The notes under the pieces were generated by a model that did not search any database, was not told the origin of the DNA, and saw nothing but the letters and a program-made list of their open reading frames with translations. From Mycolicibacterium goodii (lineage in GTDB: Bacteria > Actinomycetota > Actinomycetes > Mycobacteriales > Mycobacteriaceae), in the NCBI RefSeq assembly GCF_001187505.1, contig NZ_CP012150.1, positions 2,914,001 through 2,978,000 of the forward strand: a stretch of DNA of 64,000 nt. The letters are read 5' to 3'. A program made the translations under genes and the position numbers. Shown here piece after piece: positions 48,944-57,548 of this stretch (its first letter is position 1; every line of letters starts with the position of its first letter).

Positions 48944-50026
48944 CTATCGGTCGTGCGCCCCTGCGGTACTCAGCGTGTCGAGGATGTCGAAGTCGTAGCC
49001 GTCGGCGCTGGCGATGTACACCTGCTGGTCGAATTGGCTGTCGCGCATGCACATCGGGCCGCGGGGGCCGTCGAACCCGACGTCGCGGGCCGATGCCATC
49101 AGGTCCGGGATCGCGGGGGAGCGGGTCCGCTGGAAGATGGCCTCGAGCGCCAGCAGGCCCTCGTAACAGGATTCGGCCATGGCGTTGAGCGGTGGTGCGT
49201 CGGCGCCGTAGCGGGCGACGTAGCCGCCCATCAGGTCCATGGCACCCGCGGTGGCCAGCGAGCTGAAGTACGCCGCAGCGACATACAGATTCTCGGTGGA
49301 TCCGGCCCCGCTGGCCAGGAGCATGTTCTCCTCCATCAGCGGGCTGAACCGGGCCATCCGGTCGTGGGCGCCTGCGTGGGCGAACTCGCGGTTGAACAGC
49401 ACGGCATCCTGGCCGACGAGCAGCATCAGGACCGCCTGCGCACCCGAGGCGATGGCCTTGCGCACGGGTGCACGGAAATCGTCGGTGCCGTACGGGACGT
49501 AGATCTCCTGGCGGAGTTCGAGGCCGAGATCGCGGCAGTACGCGCGGGCGGCGGCCGCCGAGCGCCGCGGCCAGATGTAGTCGTCGCCGACGAGGCACCA
49601 GGACCGGACGCCGAAGTGGTCGCGCAACCACGCCAGGGCGGGTGCGATCTGGATCCCTGGCGTCTCGCCCGTGCAGAACACGCCGGGTGTGCGCTCACCG
49701 CCCTCGTACAACGAGGTGTACACGTACGGGATGCGGTCGCGGACCACCGGGGAGATGCGGTTGCGCACCGCCGAGATGTGCCATCCGGTCACGGCGTCGA
49801 GTCCGTGACCGCGCAATCGGTCGGCGACGGTACGGGCGACCTCGTCGCCGGGCGCTCCGCCGTCGAGCACTTCGATGGTGACCTTGCGGCCCTGCAGACC
49901 GCCGCGGTCGTTGACCTCCTTGGCCGCGAGTTCGGCCACGGCCTCACACGAGGGCGCGAAGATTCCCGCTGGCCCCTGAAGCGGAATCACCAGCCCGACG
50001 TGGAACTCGACCTCGCCGTCCCGCAC
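48944..50026 (-). CDS. amiC: AmiC, amide-sensing periplasmic-binding-fold protein
   Basis: A 360-residue type I periplasmic-binding fold without a signal peptide: FHVGLVIPLQGPAGIFAPSC at the start, ELAAKEVNDRGGLQGRKVTI, RDRIPYVYTSLYEGGERTPGVF, WCLVGDDYIWPR. It resembles the urea/amide-binding AmiC of Pseudomonas and the mycobacterial AmiC that regulates acetamidase. It lies divergent from amiA, the arrangement recalled for the M. smegmatis acetamidase locus. It probably binds acetamide in the cytosol and relieves repression. Confidence 0.85.
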   Translation of the reverse strand: MRDGEVEFHVGLVIPLQGPAGIFAPSCEAVAELAAKEVNDRGGLQGRKVTIEVLDGGAPGDEVARTVADRLRGHGLDAVTGWHISAVRNRISPVVRDRIPYVYTSLYEGGERTPGVFCTGETPGIQIAPALAWLRDHFGVRSWCLVGDDYIWPRRSAAAARAYCRDLGLELRQEIYVPYGTDDFRAPVRKAIASGAQAVLMLLVGQDAVLFNREFAHAGAHDRMARFSPLMEENMLLASGAGSTENLYVAAAYFSSLATAGAMDLMGGYVARYGADAPPLNAMAESCYEGLLALEAIFQRTRSPAIPDLMASARDVGFDGPRGPMCMRDSQFDQQVYIASADGYDFDILDTLSTAGAHDR

Positions 50027-50128
50027 TCCAGATCACCGTCGATCCCGTGTAGTCTGCGCTTCAAAGCTTTCTAGCAGAAATAATTCGATCTGAACAGACC
50101 TCACCGCCGACACGAGGAGAAACGCACC

Positions 50129-50557
50129 ATGGCCGCCGGACAGCAGCGCCGCCCCAACCTCCTGCTGCCGTTGGTGCGCCTCACCCACGCCGCGCAGTCG
50201 GCGATCGAACGCGTGCTGGCGGACTCGTCGCTCAAGATCGAGGACTGGCGGGTGCTGGACGAGCTGGCCGGGCGGCGCACCGTGCCGATGACCGACCTGG
50301 CGCAGGCCACGCTGATCACCGGTCCGACCCTCACCCGCACGGTGGATCGCCTTGTGTCGCAGGGGATCATCTATCGGACCGCCGACGTGCACGACCGTCG
50401 GCGCGTGCTCGTGGCGCTGACCCCGCGGGGTCGCACGCTGCGTAACCGCCTCGCCGATGCGGTGGCCGACGCCGAGCGCACGGCCCTGGAGTCGTGCGGG
50501 CTCGACATCGAGCAGTTGCGTGAACTCGTCGACACCACCTCGAATTTGACTTCGTAA
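50129..50557 (+). CDS. amiA: AmiA, MarR-type regulator of acetamidase
   Basis: A 142-residue MarR protein: LVRLTHAAQSAIERVLADSS, VPMTDLAQATLITGPTLTRT (HTH), HDRRRVLVALTPRG (wing), C-terminal dimer helix. GAGGAGAAACG lies ahead of ATG 50129. It is the first rightward gene of the amidase cluster and divergent from amiC. In M. smegmatis AmiA represses the downstream genes; the same role is likely here. Confidence 0.88.
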   Translation: MAAGQQRRPNLLLPLVRLTHAAQSAIERVLADSSLKIEDWRVLDELAGRRTVPMTDLAQATLITGPTLTRTVDRLVSQGIIYRTADVHDRRRVLVALTPRGRTLRNRLADAVADAERTALESCGLDIEQLRELVDTTSNLTS

Positions 50558-50587
50558 CCACCGACGCACCGGGCCCGGCCTTCACCC

Positions 50588-50630
50588 TTGACTTTTATTT
50601 CCATTTGGATATGTTTCGGGTGAATGGAAA
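50588..50630 (+). promoter_or_regulatory. Promoter and operator of amiD-amiS-amiE
   Basis: TTGACT (50588-50593) and TATGTT (50610-50615) are separated by 16 bases, a good SigA-type promoter. An 8-bp inverted repeat, TTTCCATT (50598-50605) and AATGGAAA (50623-50630), brackets the -10 element, so a bound AmiA dimer would block transcription. amiD starts 10 bases later. Confidence 0.7.
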
Positions 50631-50639
50631 GGGGTGATC

Positions 50640-50924
50640 ATGCCGACCTACACGTTCCGTTGTCCGAACTGCGGCCCATTCGATCTCACCAGTGCGATCC
50701 GCGATCGCGGCTCGACGCCGGCCTGCCCGGTGTGCGAGGCGCCGGCGCGCCGGGTGTTCGGTGCGGTGGGCCTGACGACGTTCACGGCCGGGCACCACCG
50801 GGCGTTCGACGCGGCCGCCGCCAGCGCCGAGCGCCCGACGGTGGTGAAGTCGATACCCGCAGGCGCCGACCGCCCTCGGGCACCGCGCCGCAATCCCGGC
50901 CTCCAGAGCCTTCCGAGGTGGTAG
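50640..50924 (+). CDS. amiD: AmiD, FmdB-type zinc-ribbon protein
   Basis: A 94-residue protein beginning MPTYTFRCPNCGPFDLTSAI with CPVCEAPARRVFG, i.e. two CxxC pairs forming the FmdB zinc ribbon, then FTAGHHRAFDAAAASAE and a basic tail. Linked to formamidase/acetamidase genes in many bacteria. The start at 50640 follows AAAGGGGTG. It is 4 bases from amiS. Confidence 0.88.
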   Translation: MPTYTFRCPNCGPFDLTSAIRDRGSTPACPVCEAPARRVFGAVGLTTFTAGHHRAFDAAAASAERPTVVKSIPAGADRPRAPRRNPGLQSLPRW

Positions 50925-50928
50925 CGAC

Positions 50929-51570
50929 ATGGGTGGCGTCGGGCTCTTCTACGTAGGGGCGGTCCTCATCATCGACGGGCTGATGCTGCTCGGCCGCATC
51001 AGCCCACGCGGCGCGGCGCCGCTGAACTTCTTCGTCGGGGCGCTGCAGGTCGTGACGCCGACCGTGCTCATCCTGCAGTCCGGCGGCGACGAGGCCGTGA
51101 TCTTCGCGGCGTCCGGGCTCTACCTGTTCGGCTTCACCTACCTGTGGGTGGCCATCAACAACGTGACCGACTGGGGCGGAGAAGGTCTCGGCTGGTTCTC
51201 GTTGTTCGTCGCAGTCGCCGCGCTCGGCTACTCGTGGCACGCGTTCACCGCCGAGGCCGACCCGGCGTTCGGGGTGATCTGGCTGCTGTGGGCCGTGCTG
51301 TGGTTCCTGCTGTTCCTGCTGTTGGCTCTGCACCGCGACGCGCTTGGGCCTGCCGTCGGTTTCGTCGCGGTGGTCGAAGGCGTGATCACCGCGGCCGTAC
51401 CCGCCTTCCTGATCGTGTCGGGCAACTGGGAGACCGGCCCTTTGCCCGCCGCGGTGATCGCCGTGATCGGTTTGTCCGCAGTCGTTCTCGCGTTCCCCGT
51501 CGGGCGCCGGCTCGCCGCGCCGCCCGCCACCAACCCACCACCGGCCGCGTTCGCGGCCACCACCCGATGA
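50929..51570 (+). CDS. amiS: AmiS/UreI-type amide channel
   Basis: A 213-residue protein with six to seven transmembrane helices: GVGLFYVGAVLIIDGLMLLG, PLNFFVGALQVVTPTVLILQ, YLFGFTYLWVAINNVTDWGG (the conserved channel-lining Trp-rich segment of UreI/AmiS), LLWAVLWFLLFLLLAL. It passes acetamide/urea through the cytoplasmic membrane. Between amiD and amiE in one operon. Confidence 0.9.
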   Translation: MGGVGLFYVGAVLIIDGLMLLGRISPRGAAPLNFFVGALQVVTPTVLILQSGGDEAVIFAASGLYLFGFTYLWVAINNVTDWGGEGLGWFSLFVAVAALGYSWHAFTAEADPAFGVIWLLWAVLWFLLFLLLALHRDALGPAVGFVAVVEGVITAAVPAFLIVSGNWETGPLPAAVIAVIGLSAVVLAFPVGRRLAAPPATNPPPAAFAATTR

Positions 51571-51588
51571 GAGAAAGGGAGTCAGCGC

Positions 51589-52836
51589 ATGCCCGAGGTA
51601 GTTTTCAGCGTCGACCAGTCGAAATCCATGCGGGATCAGGCCGTCCCCGGCCACAACCGCTGGCATCCCGACATCCCGGCGGCCGTGACCGTCAAGCCCG
51701 GCAGTGAATTCCGGATCGAATGCAAGGAGTGGACCGACGGCCAGATCGGAAACAACGACTCGGCCAATGACGTTCGCGACGTGGACCTCTCGCCGTGCCA
51801 CATGCTGTCCGGCCCGATCAAGGTGGAAGGCGCCGAACCCGGTGACCTGCTGATCGTCGACATCCTCGACATCGGCCCGGTACCCCAGGTGAACGGACCG
51901 AACTGCGGTGAGGGCTGGGGCTACTCCGGCATCTTCGCGAAGGTGAACGGCGGCGGCTTCCTCACCGACTACTACCCGGACGCCTACAAGGCGATCTGGG
52001 ACTTCCACGGCCAGCAGTGCACGTCGCGGCACGTGCCCGGCGTGCGCTACACCGGCATCACCCACCCGGGCCTGTTCGGCACCGCGCCGTCGCCGGACCT
52101 GCTCACGAAATGGAATGAACGCGAACGTGCCCTGATCGCAACCGATCCGGACCGCGTGCCGCCGCTGGCGCTGCCGCCACTGGTGGACGGGACGCTCGGC
52201 GGTACCGCCTCGGGGGACCTGCTGCAGGCCATCGCCAACGACGGGGCCCGCACCGTGCCGCCCCGGGAGAACGGCGGCAACCACGACATCAAGAACTTCA
52301 CCCGGGGGAGCCGGATCTTCTACCCCGTGTTCGTCGAAGGTGCCATGCTCTCGGGCGGCGACCTGCACTTCTCCCAGGGCGACGGCGAGATCAACTTCTG
52401 CGGCGCCATCGAGATGGGCGGCTTCATCGACATGCACGTCGACCTCATCAAGGGCGGCATGCAGACCTACGGCGTCACCACCAACCCCATCTTCATGCCG
52501 GGCCGCGTCGAACCGCTGTACTCGGAATGGCTGACATTCATCGGCATCTCGGTGGACCACGCCGAGAACCGCAACGCGTACATGGATGCGACGATGGCGT
52601 ACCGCAACGCCTGCCTCAACGCCATCGAGTACCTGAAGAAGTGGGGCTACACCGGTGAACAGGCCTACCTGATCCTGGGCACCTCACCCATCGAAGGCCG
52701 GATCGGCGGCGTCGTGGACATCCCCAACGCGTGCTGTTCGGTGTTCCTGCCGACCGAGATCTTCGACTTCGACATCCGCCCCGGCGGCACCGGACCGCAG
52801 AAGATCGACCGGGGCCAGGTCGCCGTCACGTCCTAG
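51589..52836 (+). CDS. amiE: Acetamidase (acetamidase/formamidase family)
   Basis: A 415-residue cytosolic enzyme hydrolysing acetamide and short amides to acid and ammonia. N-terminus MPEVVFSVDQSKSMRDQAVP and the ECKEWTDGQIGNNDSANDVR, FYPVFVEGAMLSGGDLHFSQ, DGEINFCGAIEMGG segments match the inducible M. smegmatis acetamidase nearly residue for residue as I remember it. RBS AGAAAGGGAG. It is the last gene of the amiD-S-E operon, followed by a strong hairpin. A Tat-exported paralogue lies at 34063-35421. Confidence 0.95.
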   Translation: MPEVVFSVDQSKSMRDQAVPGHNRWHPDIPAAVTVKPGSEFRIECKEWTDGQIGNNDSANDVRDVDLSPCHMLSGPIKVEGAEPGDLLIVDILDIGPVPQVNGPNCGEGWGYSGIFAKVNGGGFLTDYYPDAYKAIWDFHGQQCTSRHVPGVRYTGITHPGLFGTAPSPDLLTKWNERERALIATDPDRVPPLALPPLVDGTLGGTASGDLLQAIANDGARTVPPRENGGNHDIKNFTRGSRIFYPVFVEGAMLSGGDLHFSQGDGEINFCGAIEMGGFIDMHVDLIKGGMQTYGVTTNPIFMPGRVEPLYSEWLTFIGISVDHAENRNAYMDATMAYRNACLNAIEYLKKWGYTGEQAYLILGTSPIEGRIGGVVDIPNACCSVFLPTEIFDFDIRPGGTGPQKIDRGQVAVTS

Positions 52837-52848
52837 ATCACCACACGG

Positions 52849-52877
52849 TGGGCCGGGATCATGCCGATCCCGGCCCA
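52849..52877 (+). terminator. Terminator of the ami operon
   Basis: TGGGCCGGGATC (52849-52860) pairs with GATCCCGGCCCA (52866-52877) with a 5-base loop. Confidence 0.85.
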
Positions 52878-52976
52878 TCGTCGTTTGCCGCACCAGACTT
52901 GCAGCCGATGCACAGCTACATCCCAGACCCGCAACGTTTTACCTAATAAAGCGTTTGTCGGTCAGGAGGTGGCGGC

Positions 52977-54779
52977 GTGACGAGTACACCGCGAATTCAA
53001 CGCTCGACGACGGCGGCCCAGCTACACGCGCTGCTCGACCACCATGTGCCCAAGCGAACGTTGCAACAACGCGTCGACGTCGACGAGTTCTGCGGCGGCA
53101 TCCCGCAGGTGCCCGCGCATGCGCCGTCGGTGCGCATCGGCCGGCGCTGGATCAGCTTCGCGTGGCTCGCCGCGATGGGACTCGTCGTGCTCGCGGTGCT
53201 GGTCGCGGTCGCCATGCAGTTGCGCACCTTCGGTTGGGTGCAGAACTTCATCGCGCACTATCCCGGCACGTCGGCGAGCTACGCCCAGCCCGTCACAACC
53301 GGATTCCCGGCGTGGCTGCGCTGGCAGCACTTCTTCAACATCGTCTTCATGATGTTCATCATCCGGTCGGGTCTGCAGATTCTCGCCGACCATCCGAGGT
53401 TGTACCTCAACGCCGGATGCCGTCCCGGATCGGAGTGGTTCCGGATGAGTCACCCGGTGCCCGCCGACCGCACCGACACGAACGACCCGCCGCGCGTGTG
53501 GACCTCCAAGGACGACGCGGTGTCGCTGCCGAAATGGCTGGGCATCCCGGGACTTCGGCACTCGATTGGCCTGGCACGCTGGTGGCACTTCGGGTTCGAC
53601 CTGCTGTGGCTGCTCAACGGTGCCGTCTTCTATGTGCTGTTGTTCAGCACCGGTCAGTGGCACCGCCTGGTGCCGCAGTCCTGGACGGTGTTCCCGAACG
53701 CGCTCTCGACCGCGATTCAATATGCGTCGCTGAACTTTCCGGTCAACGAGGGTTTCGCCGAGTACAACGGTCTGCAGATCCTGGCGTACTTCATCACCGT
53801 GTTCGTCGCCGCGCCCCTGGCACTCATCACCGGACTGCTGCAGGCGCCCGCGGTGGCCGCGCGATTCGGCACCGGCCGCGGCCCGTTCAACCGTCAGGTC
53901 GCCCGCACCGTGCACTTCGGCGTGCTGGCCTGGATGCTGATCTTCGTCGTCAGCCACGTCGCGATGGTGTTCCTCACCGGCGCGGTCGGCAACCTCAACC
54001 ACATCGTGCTCGGCACGGACGGTCACTCATGGTGGGCGGTTGGGATTTTCGCGGTCGCCGCGGTGTTCGTCGCGCTGCTGTGGGCGATCGCGACGCCCGT
54101 GACGCTGCGGTACCCCCGAGCCGTCCAGTACACCGGCCGGTTCGTGGTCGGCTGGGCCAAGGAGTGGATGGAGCGTACGCACCCCAAGGCGTCGTACTCC
54201 GAGAAGGACATCACGCCCTACCACTGGGCCAACGGCAGGCCACCGTCGTCGGCGGAGTACCAACGGCTGCGGGCCGACAACTGGGCGGGCTACACGCTGC
54301 GCATCGCGGGCCTGGTGGAAAACCCGGTGTCACTGTCCTACCGCGAACTGCTGGCACTGCCCAAACACGAACAGATCACCCAGCACTACTGCATCCAGGG
54401 CTGGTCCGGTGTGGCCAAATGGGGTGGGGTGCGCATGCGCGACATCCTCGACATCGTGCGTCCGCTTTCGACGGCGCACTGGGTGGTCTTCTACTCGATC
54501 GGCGACGGGGCCGAACCAGGCACCGGCCGGTACTACGACTGCCACCGCATCGAGCACATGCGTGAGCCCATGGCCCTGCTGGCCTATGAGATGAACGGCC
54601 AACCCCTTCCCGAAATGCACGGAGCCCCACTGCGTCTGCGCAACGAACTGGAACTCGGGTTCAAACAGGTCAAGTGGATCGCGGCGATCGAGTTCGTCGA
54701 GAGCATCAAAGACGTCGGCTGGGGACACGGTGGTTACAACGAGGACCACGAGTACTTCGGATATCGAATGCCGATCTAG
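52977..54779 (+). CDS. Cytochrome b561-like / molybdopterin (YedY-like) oxidoreductase fusion
   Basis: A 600-residue fusion. Residues ~55-375 carry about five or six transmembrane helices with His residues suited to b-type haem: LRWQHFFNIVFMMFIIRSGL, WWHFGFDLLWLLNGAVFY, VARTVHFGVLAWMLIFVVSH. Residues ~420-600 form a sulphite-oxidase-type molybdopterin domain, with the Mo-ligand Cys 472 in QHYCIQGWSGVAKWGG, then GRYYDCHRIEHMREP and GAPLRLRNELELGFKQVKWI. The b-haem unit would pass electrons between the quinone pool and the Mo centre, giving a single-chain version of YedYZ. The GTG start follows AGGAGGTGG. It forms an operon with the small secreted protein behind it. Confidence 0.88.
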   Translation: MTSTPRIQRSTTAAQLHALLDHHVPKRTLQQRVDVDEFCGGIPQVPAHAPSVRIGRRWISFAWLAAMGLVVLAVLVAVAMQLRTFGWVQNFIAHYPGTSASYAQPVTTGFPAWLRWQHFFNIVFMMFIIRSGLQILADHPRLYLNAGCRPGSEWFRMSHPVPADRTDTNDPPRVWTSKDDAVSLPKWLGIPGLRHSIGLARWWHFGFDLLWLLNGAVFYVLLFSTGQWHRLVPQSWTVFPNALSTAIQYASLNFPVNEGFAEYNGLQILAYFITVFVAAPLALITGLLQAPAVAARFGTGRGPFNRQVARTVHFGVLAWMLIFVVSHVAMVFLTGAVGNLNHIVLGTDGHSWWAVGIFAVAAVFVALLWAIATPVTLRYPRAVQYTGRFVVGWAKEWMERTHPKASYSEKDITPYHWANGRPPSSAEYQRLRADNWAGYTLRIAGLVENPVSLSYRELLALPKHEQITQHYCIQGWSGVAKWGGVRMRDILDIVRPLSTAHWVVFYSIGDGAEPGTGRYYDCHRIEHMREPMALLAYEMNGQPLPEMHGAPLRLRNELELGFKQVKWIAAIEFVESIKDVGWGHGGYNEDHEYFGYRMPI

Positions 54780-54790
54780 GAGGTAGAGAG

Positions 54791-55039
54791 ATGAAGATCC
54801 GACCTGTCGCAGGAATTGCCGTGGCCTGCAGCGCCGTGGCGGTGGCCTTCGCGCCGATCGCGCAAGCCGCGGTGCCGCACGCACAATCGGTCGGCGAGCA
54901 CATCGCGCCCGCGCCGATGAAGTGCACCACGGTGAACACCGGCAGCGAGTGCATCTCGCCGGGCAATGCCCAGATCAACGATGCCCCGCCGTTCGTCGAC
55001 AACTACCCGATGTACGGGGCGTTCCCCTGGATCCTGTAG
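54791..55039 (+). CDS. Small secreted protein
   Basis: An 82-residue preprotein: Sec signal (VAGIAVACSAVAVAFAPIAQA), mature part with two Cys (KCTTVNTGSECISPGNAQIN) and an aromatic end (FVDNYPMYGAFPWIL). It is 11 bases behind the b561/Mo fusion with a strong RBS (AGGAGGTAGAGAG, overlapping the previous stop), so it is probably a partner of that enzyme or a wall protein. Confidence 0.78.
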   Translation: MKIRPVAGIAVACSAVAVAFAPIAQAAVPHAQSVGEHIAPAPMKCTTVNTGSECISPGNAQINDAPPFVDNYPMYGAFPWIL

Positions 55040-55051
55040 GGGTTTCCCTCA

Positions 55052-55110
55052 GCGAGACTGTAGTTGTCGAGAGCCTTACTCGAAAAAGCGCTCGATAACT
55101 ACAGTTTCGC
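55052..55110. terminator. Long imperfect hairpin between convergent genes
   Basis: 55052-55074 (GCGAGACTGTAGTTGTCGAG...) pairs with 55088-55110 at 20 of 23 positions across a 13-base loop. It serves as terminator for both flanking genes. Confidence 0.75.
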
Positions 55111-55129
55111 GGCCCGGGTCTGAAGGAAC

Positions 55130-55471
55130 TCAGTAGTCGGGCGTGCTGACGTCCTGGAGTTCTTCCTCCGGCCCGGTCTGCTCGATCTGCCCCGGCATCT
55201 GCGGCAGCACCGGGCCGGCCTCGTCACCCGTGGACGGCCGACACTGCGCGCCGGTGACCCCGGGCGGGCACAGGTTCGCCGCGGGGGCGGTGACCGGTGC
55301 GGGCGACCGCGGCACGAGCACCGGCGTGCACGTGCCGGTGTAGAGGTCGCCCTCCTCGCCACCCGGGCATTCGGCGGCGGCGGCGTGGAACGGCATGGCG
55401 ACAGGGGTGATCGCGGCGGCCGCGAACGCCGCGGCGATCAGTGCCCGTCGAGCAGACAGCAGGGTCGGCAT
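55130..55471 (-). CDS. Small secreted Pro-rich protein
   Basis: A 113-residue preprotein starting MPTLLSARRALIAAAFAAAA with cleavage near AAAAECPG; the mature part has four Cys in CPGGEEGDLYTGTC and LCPPGVTGAQC and an acidic tail (EEELQDVSTPDY). The start at 55471 follows GAAGGGAGCG. No family name recognised. Confidence 0.7.
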   Translation of the reverse strand: MPTLLSARRALIAAAFAAAAITPVAMPFHAAAAECPGGEEGDLYTGTCTPVLVPRSPAPVTAPAANLCPPGVTGAQCRPSTGDEAGPVLPQMPGQIEQTGPEEELQDVSTPDY

Positions 55472-55617
55472 CCGGTTGCGCTCCCTTCGAGTCCTGTAGT
55501 CGAGTTCAGGAAAGCCTATCGCCGTGCGGCTGTGCACGATGTAAAAGCTGAATGAAAAACTGCATCGGAGTTCAGAAAAGCCGCGCGCATGCCGCGGATC
55601 GTTGGCAGCATGGCGCT

Positions 55618-56226
55618 GTGCCCGTCAGCCGTGCCGAACGTCGCGAGAAGTTGCTGCGCGCCGCCCAGAGCGCGGTGATGAAGTACGGCGTCGACGTCCA
55701 ACTCAAGCAGGTGGCGGCCGAGGCCGGGCTGACGCCCAGCGCGGTGCTCTACCATTTCCCGGACATCCAGACGCTGCTGATCGAGGCCAACCGGGCCGGC
55801 ATCGAACGCTTCTACGACGCGCGGCTGCGCGCCATCGAGGGCGATGCGCCACCGGACCGCAAGCTCGTGACCACCATCGAATCCGGACTGCCGGTCGACG
55901 CCGACGATCCCGACGTCAAGCTCATGTGCGCACTCGGCGGGGCGGCCGCGCGTCACCCGGCCTACGCCGTCATGCTGACCGCGCTGTATGACCGGCAGGT
56001 GGCGATGTACCAGGTGATCCTGGAAGCCGGTGCCGCGCAGGGCATCTTCGCGCTCACCGCATCCTCACTGGCGATCGCCCGCAACATCGTGGCACTGGAA
56101 GACGCCTACGGCTACCGCATGGTGGCACGCCATCCCAGCCTCGACGTCGACACGGCCGTCGACCTGATCTGTGACTATGCGCGGGTGGCCACCGGCCATC
56201 CGCTTCCCCGACCCGTCCGAACCTGA
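55618..56226 (+). CDS. TetR family regulator of the glycosyltransferase cluster
   Basis: A 202-residue protein: SRAERREKLLRAAQSAVMKY, GVDVQLKQVAAEAGLTPSAV, LYHFPDIQTLLIEANRAG (HTH and following helix). The C-terminal half is a helical ligand domain. GTG start at 55618. It is 11 bases upstream of the glycosyltransferase gene and may regulate its own operon. Confidence 0.85.
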   Translation: MPVSRAERREKLLRAAQSAVMKYGVDVQLKQVAAEAGLTPSAVLYHFPDIQTLLIEANRAGIERFYDARLRAIEGDAPPDRKLVTTIESGLPVDADDPDVKLMCALGGAAARHPAYAVMLTALYDRQVAMYQVILEAGAAQGIFALTASSLAIARNIVALEDAYGYRMVARHPSLDVDTAVDLICDYARVATGHPLPRPVRT

Positions 56227-56237
56227 AGGGGCCCACC

Positions 56238-57548
56238 GTGACCACCACCGACAAGCTGAAGATCATGTTCTGGCCCGAATCCGCCTACGGCCCGACGAAC
56301 CAGTGCATCGGGCTGGCGGCGGTCCTGCGCGACCGCGGCCACACCATCGTGTTCGCCGCGGAAAGCTCATGGGCCGGCAAGCTCGCGCCGTTCGGATTCA
56401 TCGAGGAACTCGTTGATCTCGCCGAACCTGCGGCAGGCGGCGACGACGAAGACCCCGGGAAGTTCTGGGCCGACTTCATCGCCGAAACCGCCCCCGAGTT
56501 CCGCAAACCCACCATCGAACAGTTGGGGACGTTCATCCAACCCACCTACCAGGCGCTCATCGACGGCGCCAAATACTGCGAACCCCGGTTGCGCGAGATC
56601 ATCGAAACCCACCGGCCCGACGTCATCGTCGAGGACAACGTGGTGCTGTTCCCGGCGCTGGCCACCGCGGGAGTCCCGTTCGTGCGGATCGTCTCGTGCA
56701 GCCCATTGGAGATCACCGGGCCGCAGGTGCCGCCGCCGTTCTCCGGGCTACCCAGCGCCGACGACAGCGAATGGGTCTCCTACCGCGCCGAATTCGACCG
56801 CACGCACCGTGCCATGTGGACCGACTTCAACGAATGGGTGCAGTCCAGGGGAGCCGACGCGCTGCCCGATCTGGAGTTCATGCCGCGGGCCAACGCCGCC
56901 AACCTCTACGTCTACCCGGCCGAGGCCGACTACACCCAGGTGCGGCCGCTCGACGACACCTGGATCCGGATGGACTCCAGCGTGCGCGAGACCGACGAGG
57001 ACTACACCGTGCCCGAGCACCTCGCCGACCAGCCCGGCGACAGCGGCCTGATCTATCTGTCCCTGGGCTCCCTCGGCGGCGCCGACGTCGAACTCATGCA
57101 ACGCCTCGTGGACGTCCTCGGCAAGACCCGGCACCGGTTCATCGTCAGCAAGGGACCCCAGGCCGAGCGAATCACCCTGGCCGACAACATGATCGGAGCC
57201 CAGATGCTGCCGCAGACCAAGGTGATCCCGCAGGTCGACCTGGTGATCTCGCACGGCGGCAACAACACCGTCACCGAGACACTGCACTTCGGCAAACCCT
57301 TGATCGTGCTGCCGCTGTTCTGGGACCAGTACGAGAACGCCCAGCGCATCGACGAACTGGGCTTCGGCGTCCGGCTCGACACCTACGGGTTCACCGACAC
57401 CGAACTGACCGACGCCGTGGACCGACTGCTCGCCGACACCGAACTTCGCGCCAAGCTCGACGGCATCGGCACCGCGATCCGCGCCAGGGACGGTCTGCGC
57501 GTGGGCGCCGACGCGATCGAGCGCGTCGGGCTGGAACAGCGGGCGTGA
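56238..57548 (+). CDS. GT1 (UGT/MGT-type) glycosyltransferase
   Basis: A 436-residue GT-B protein: N-terminal acceptor domain KIMFWPESAYGPTNQCIGLA with GHTIVFAAESS, and a C-terminal donor domain with the signature HGGNNTVTETLHFGKPLIVL followed by PLFWDQYENAQR. It transfers a sugar from an NDP-sugar to a small hydrophobic or aminosugar acceptor. Its stop overlaps the GTG start of the kinase-like gene by 4 bases, so the two are in one operon. Confidence 0.9.
   Translation: MTTTDKLKIMFWPESAYGPTNQCIGLAAVLRDRGHTIVFAAESSWAGKLAPFGFIEELVDLAEPAAGGDDEDPGKFWADFIAETAPEFRKPTIEQLGTFIQPTYQALIDGAKYCEPRLREIIETHRPDVIVEDNVVLFPALATAGVPFVRIVSCSPLEITGPQVPPPFSGLPSADDSEWVSYRAEFDRTHRAMWTDFNEWVQSRGADALPDLEFMPRANAANLYVYPAEADYTQVRPLDDTWIRMDSSVRETDEDYTVPEHLADQPGDSGLIYLSLGSLGGADVELMQRLVDVLGKTRHRFIVSKGPQAERITLADNMIGAQMLPQTKVIPQVDLVISHGGNNTVTETLHFGKPLIVLPLFWDQYENAQRIDELGFGVRLDTYGFTDTELTDAVDRLLADTELRAKLDGIGTAIRARDGLRVGADAIERVGLEQRA

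Noticed and set aside
50782..52560. Open frame of 592 codons on the minus strand opposite amiS/amiE
   Set aside because: Shadow of conserved acetamidase genes; no start signal or family.
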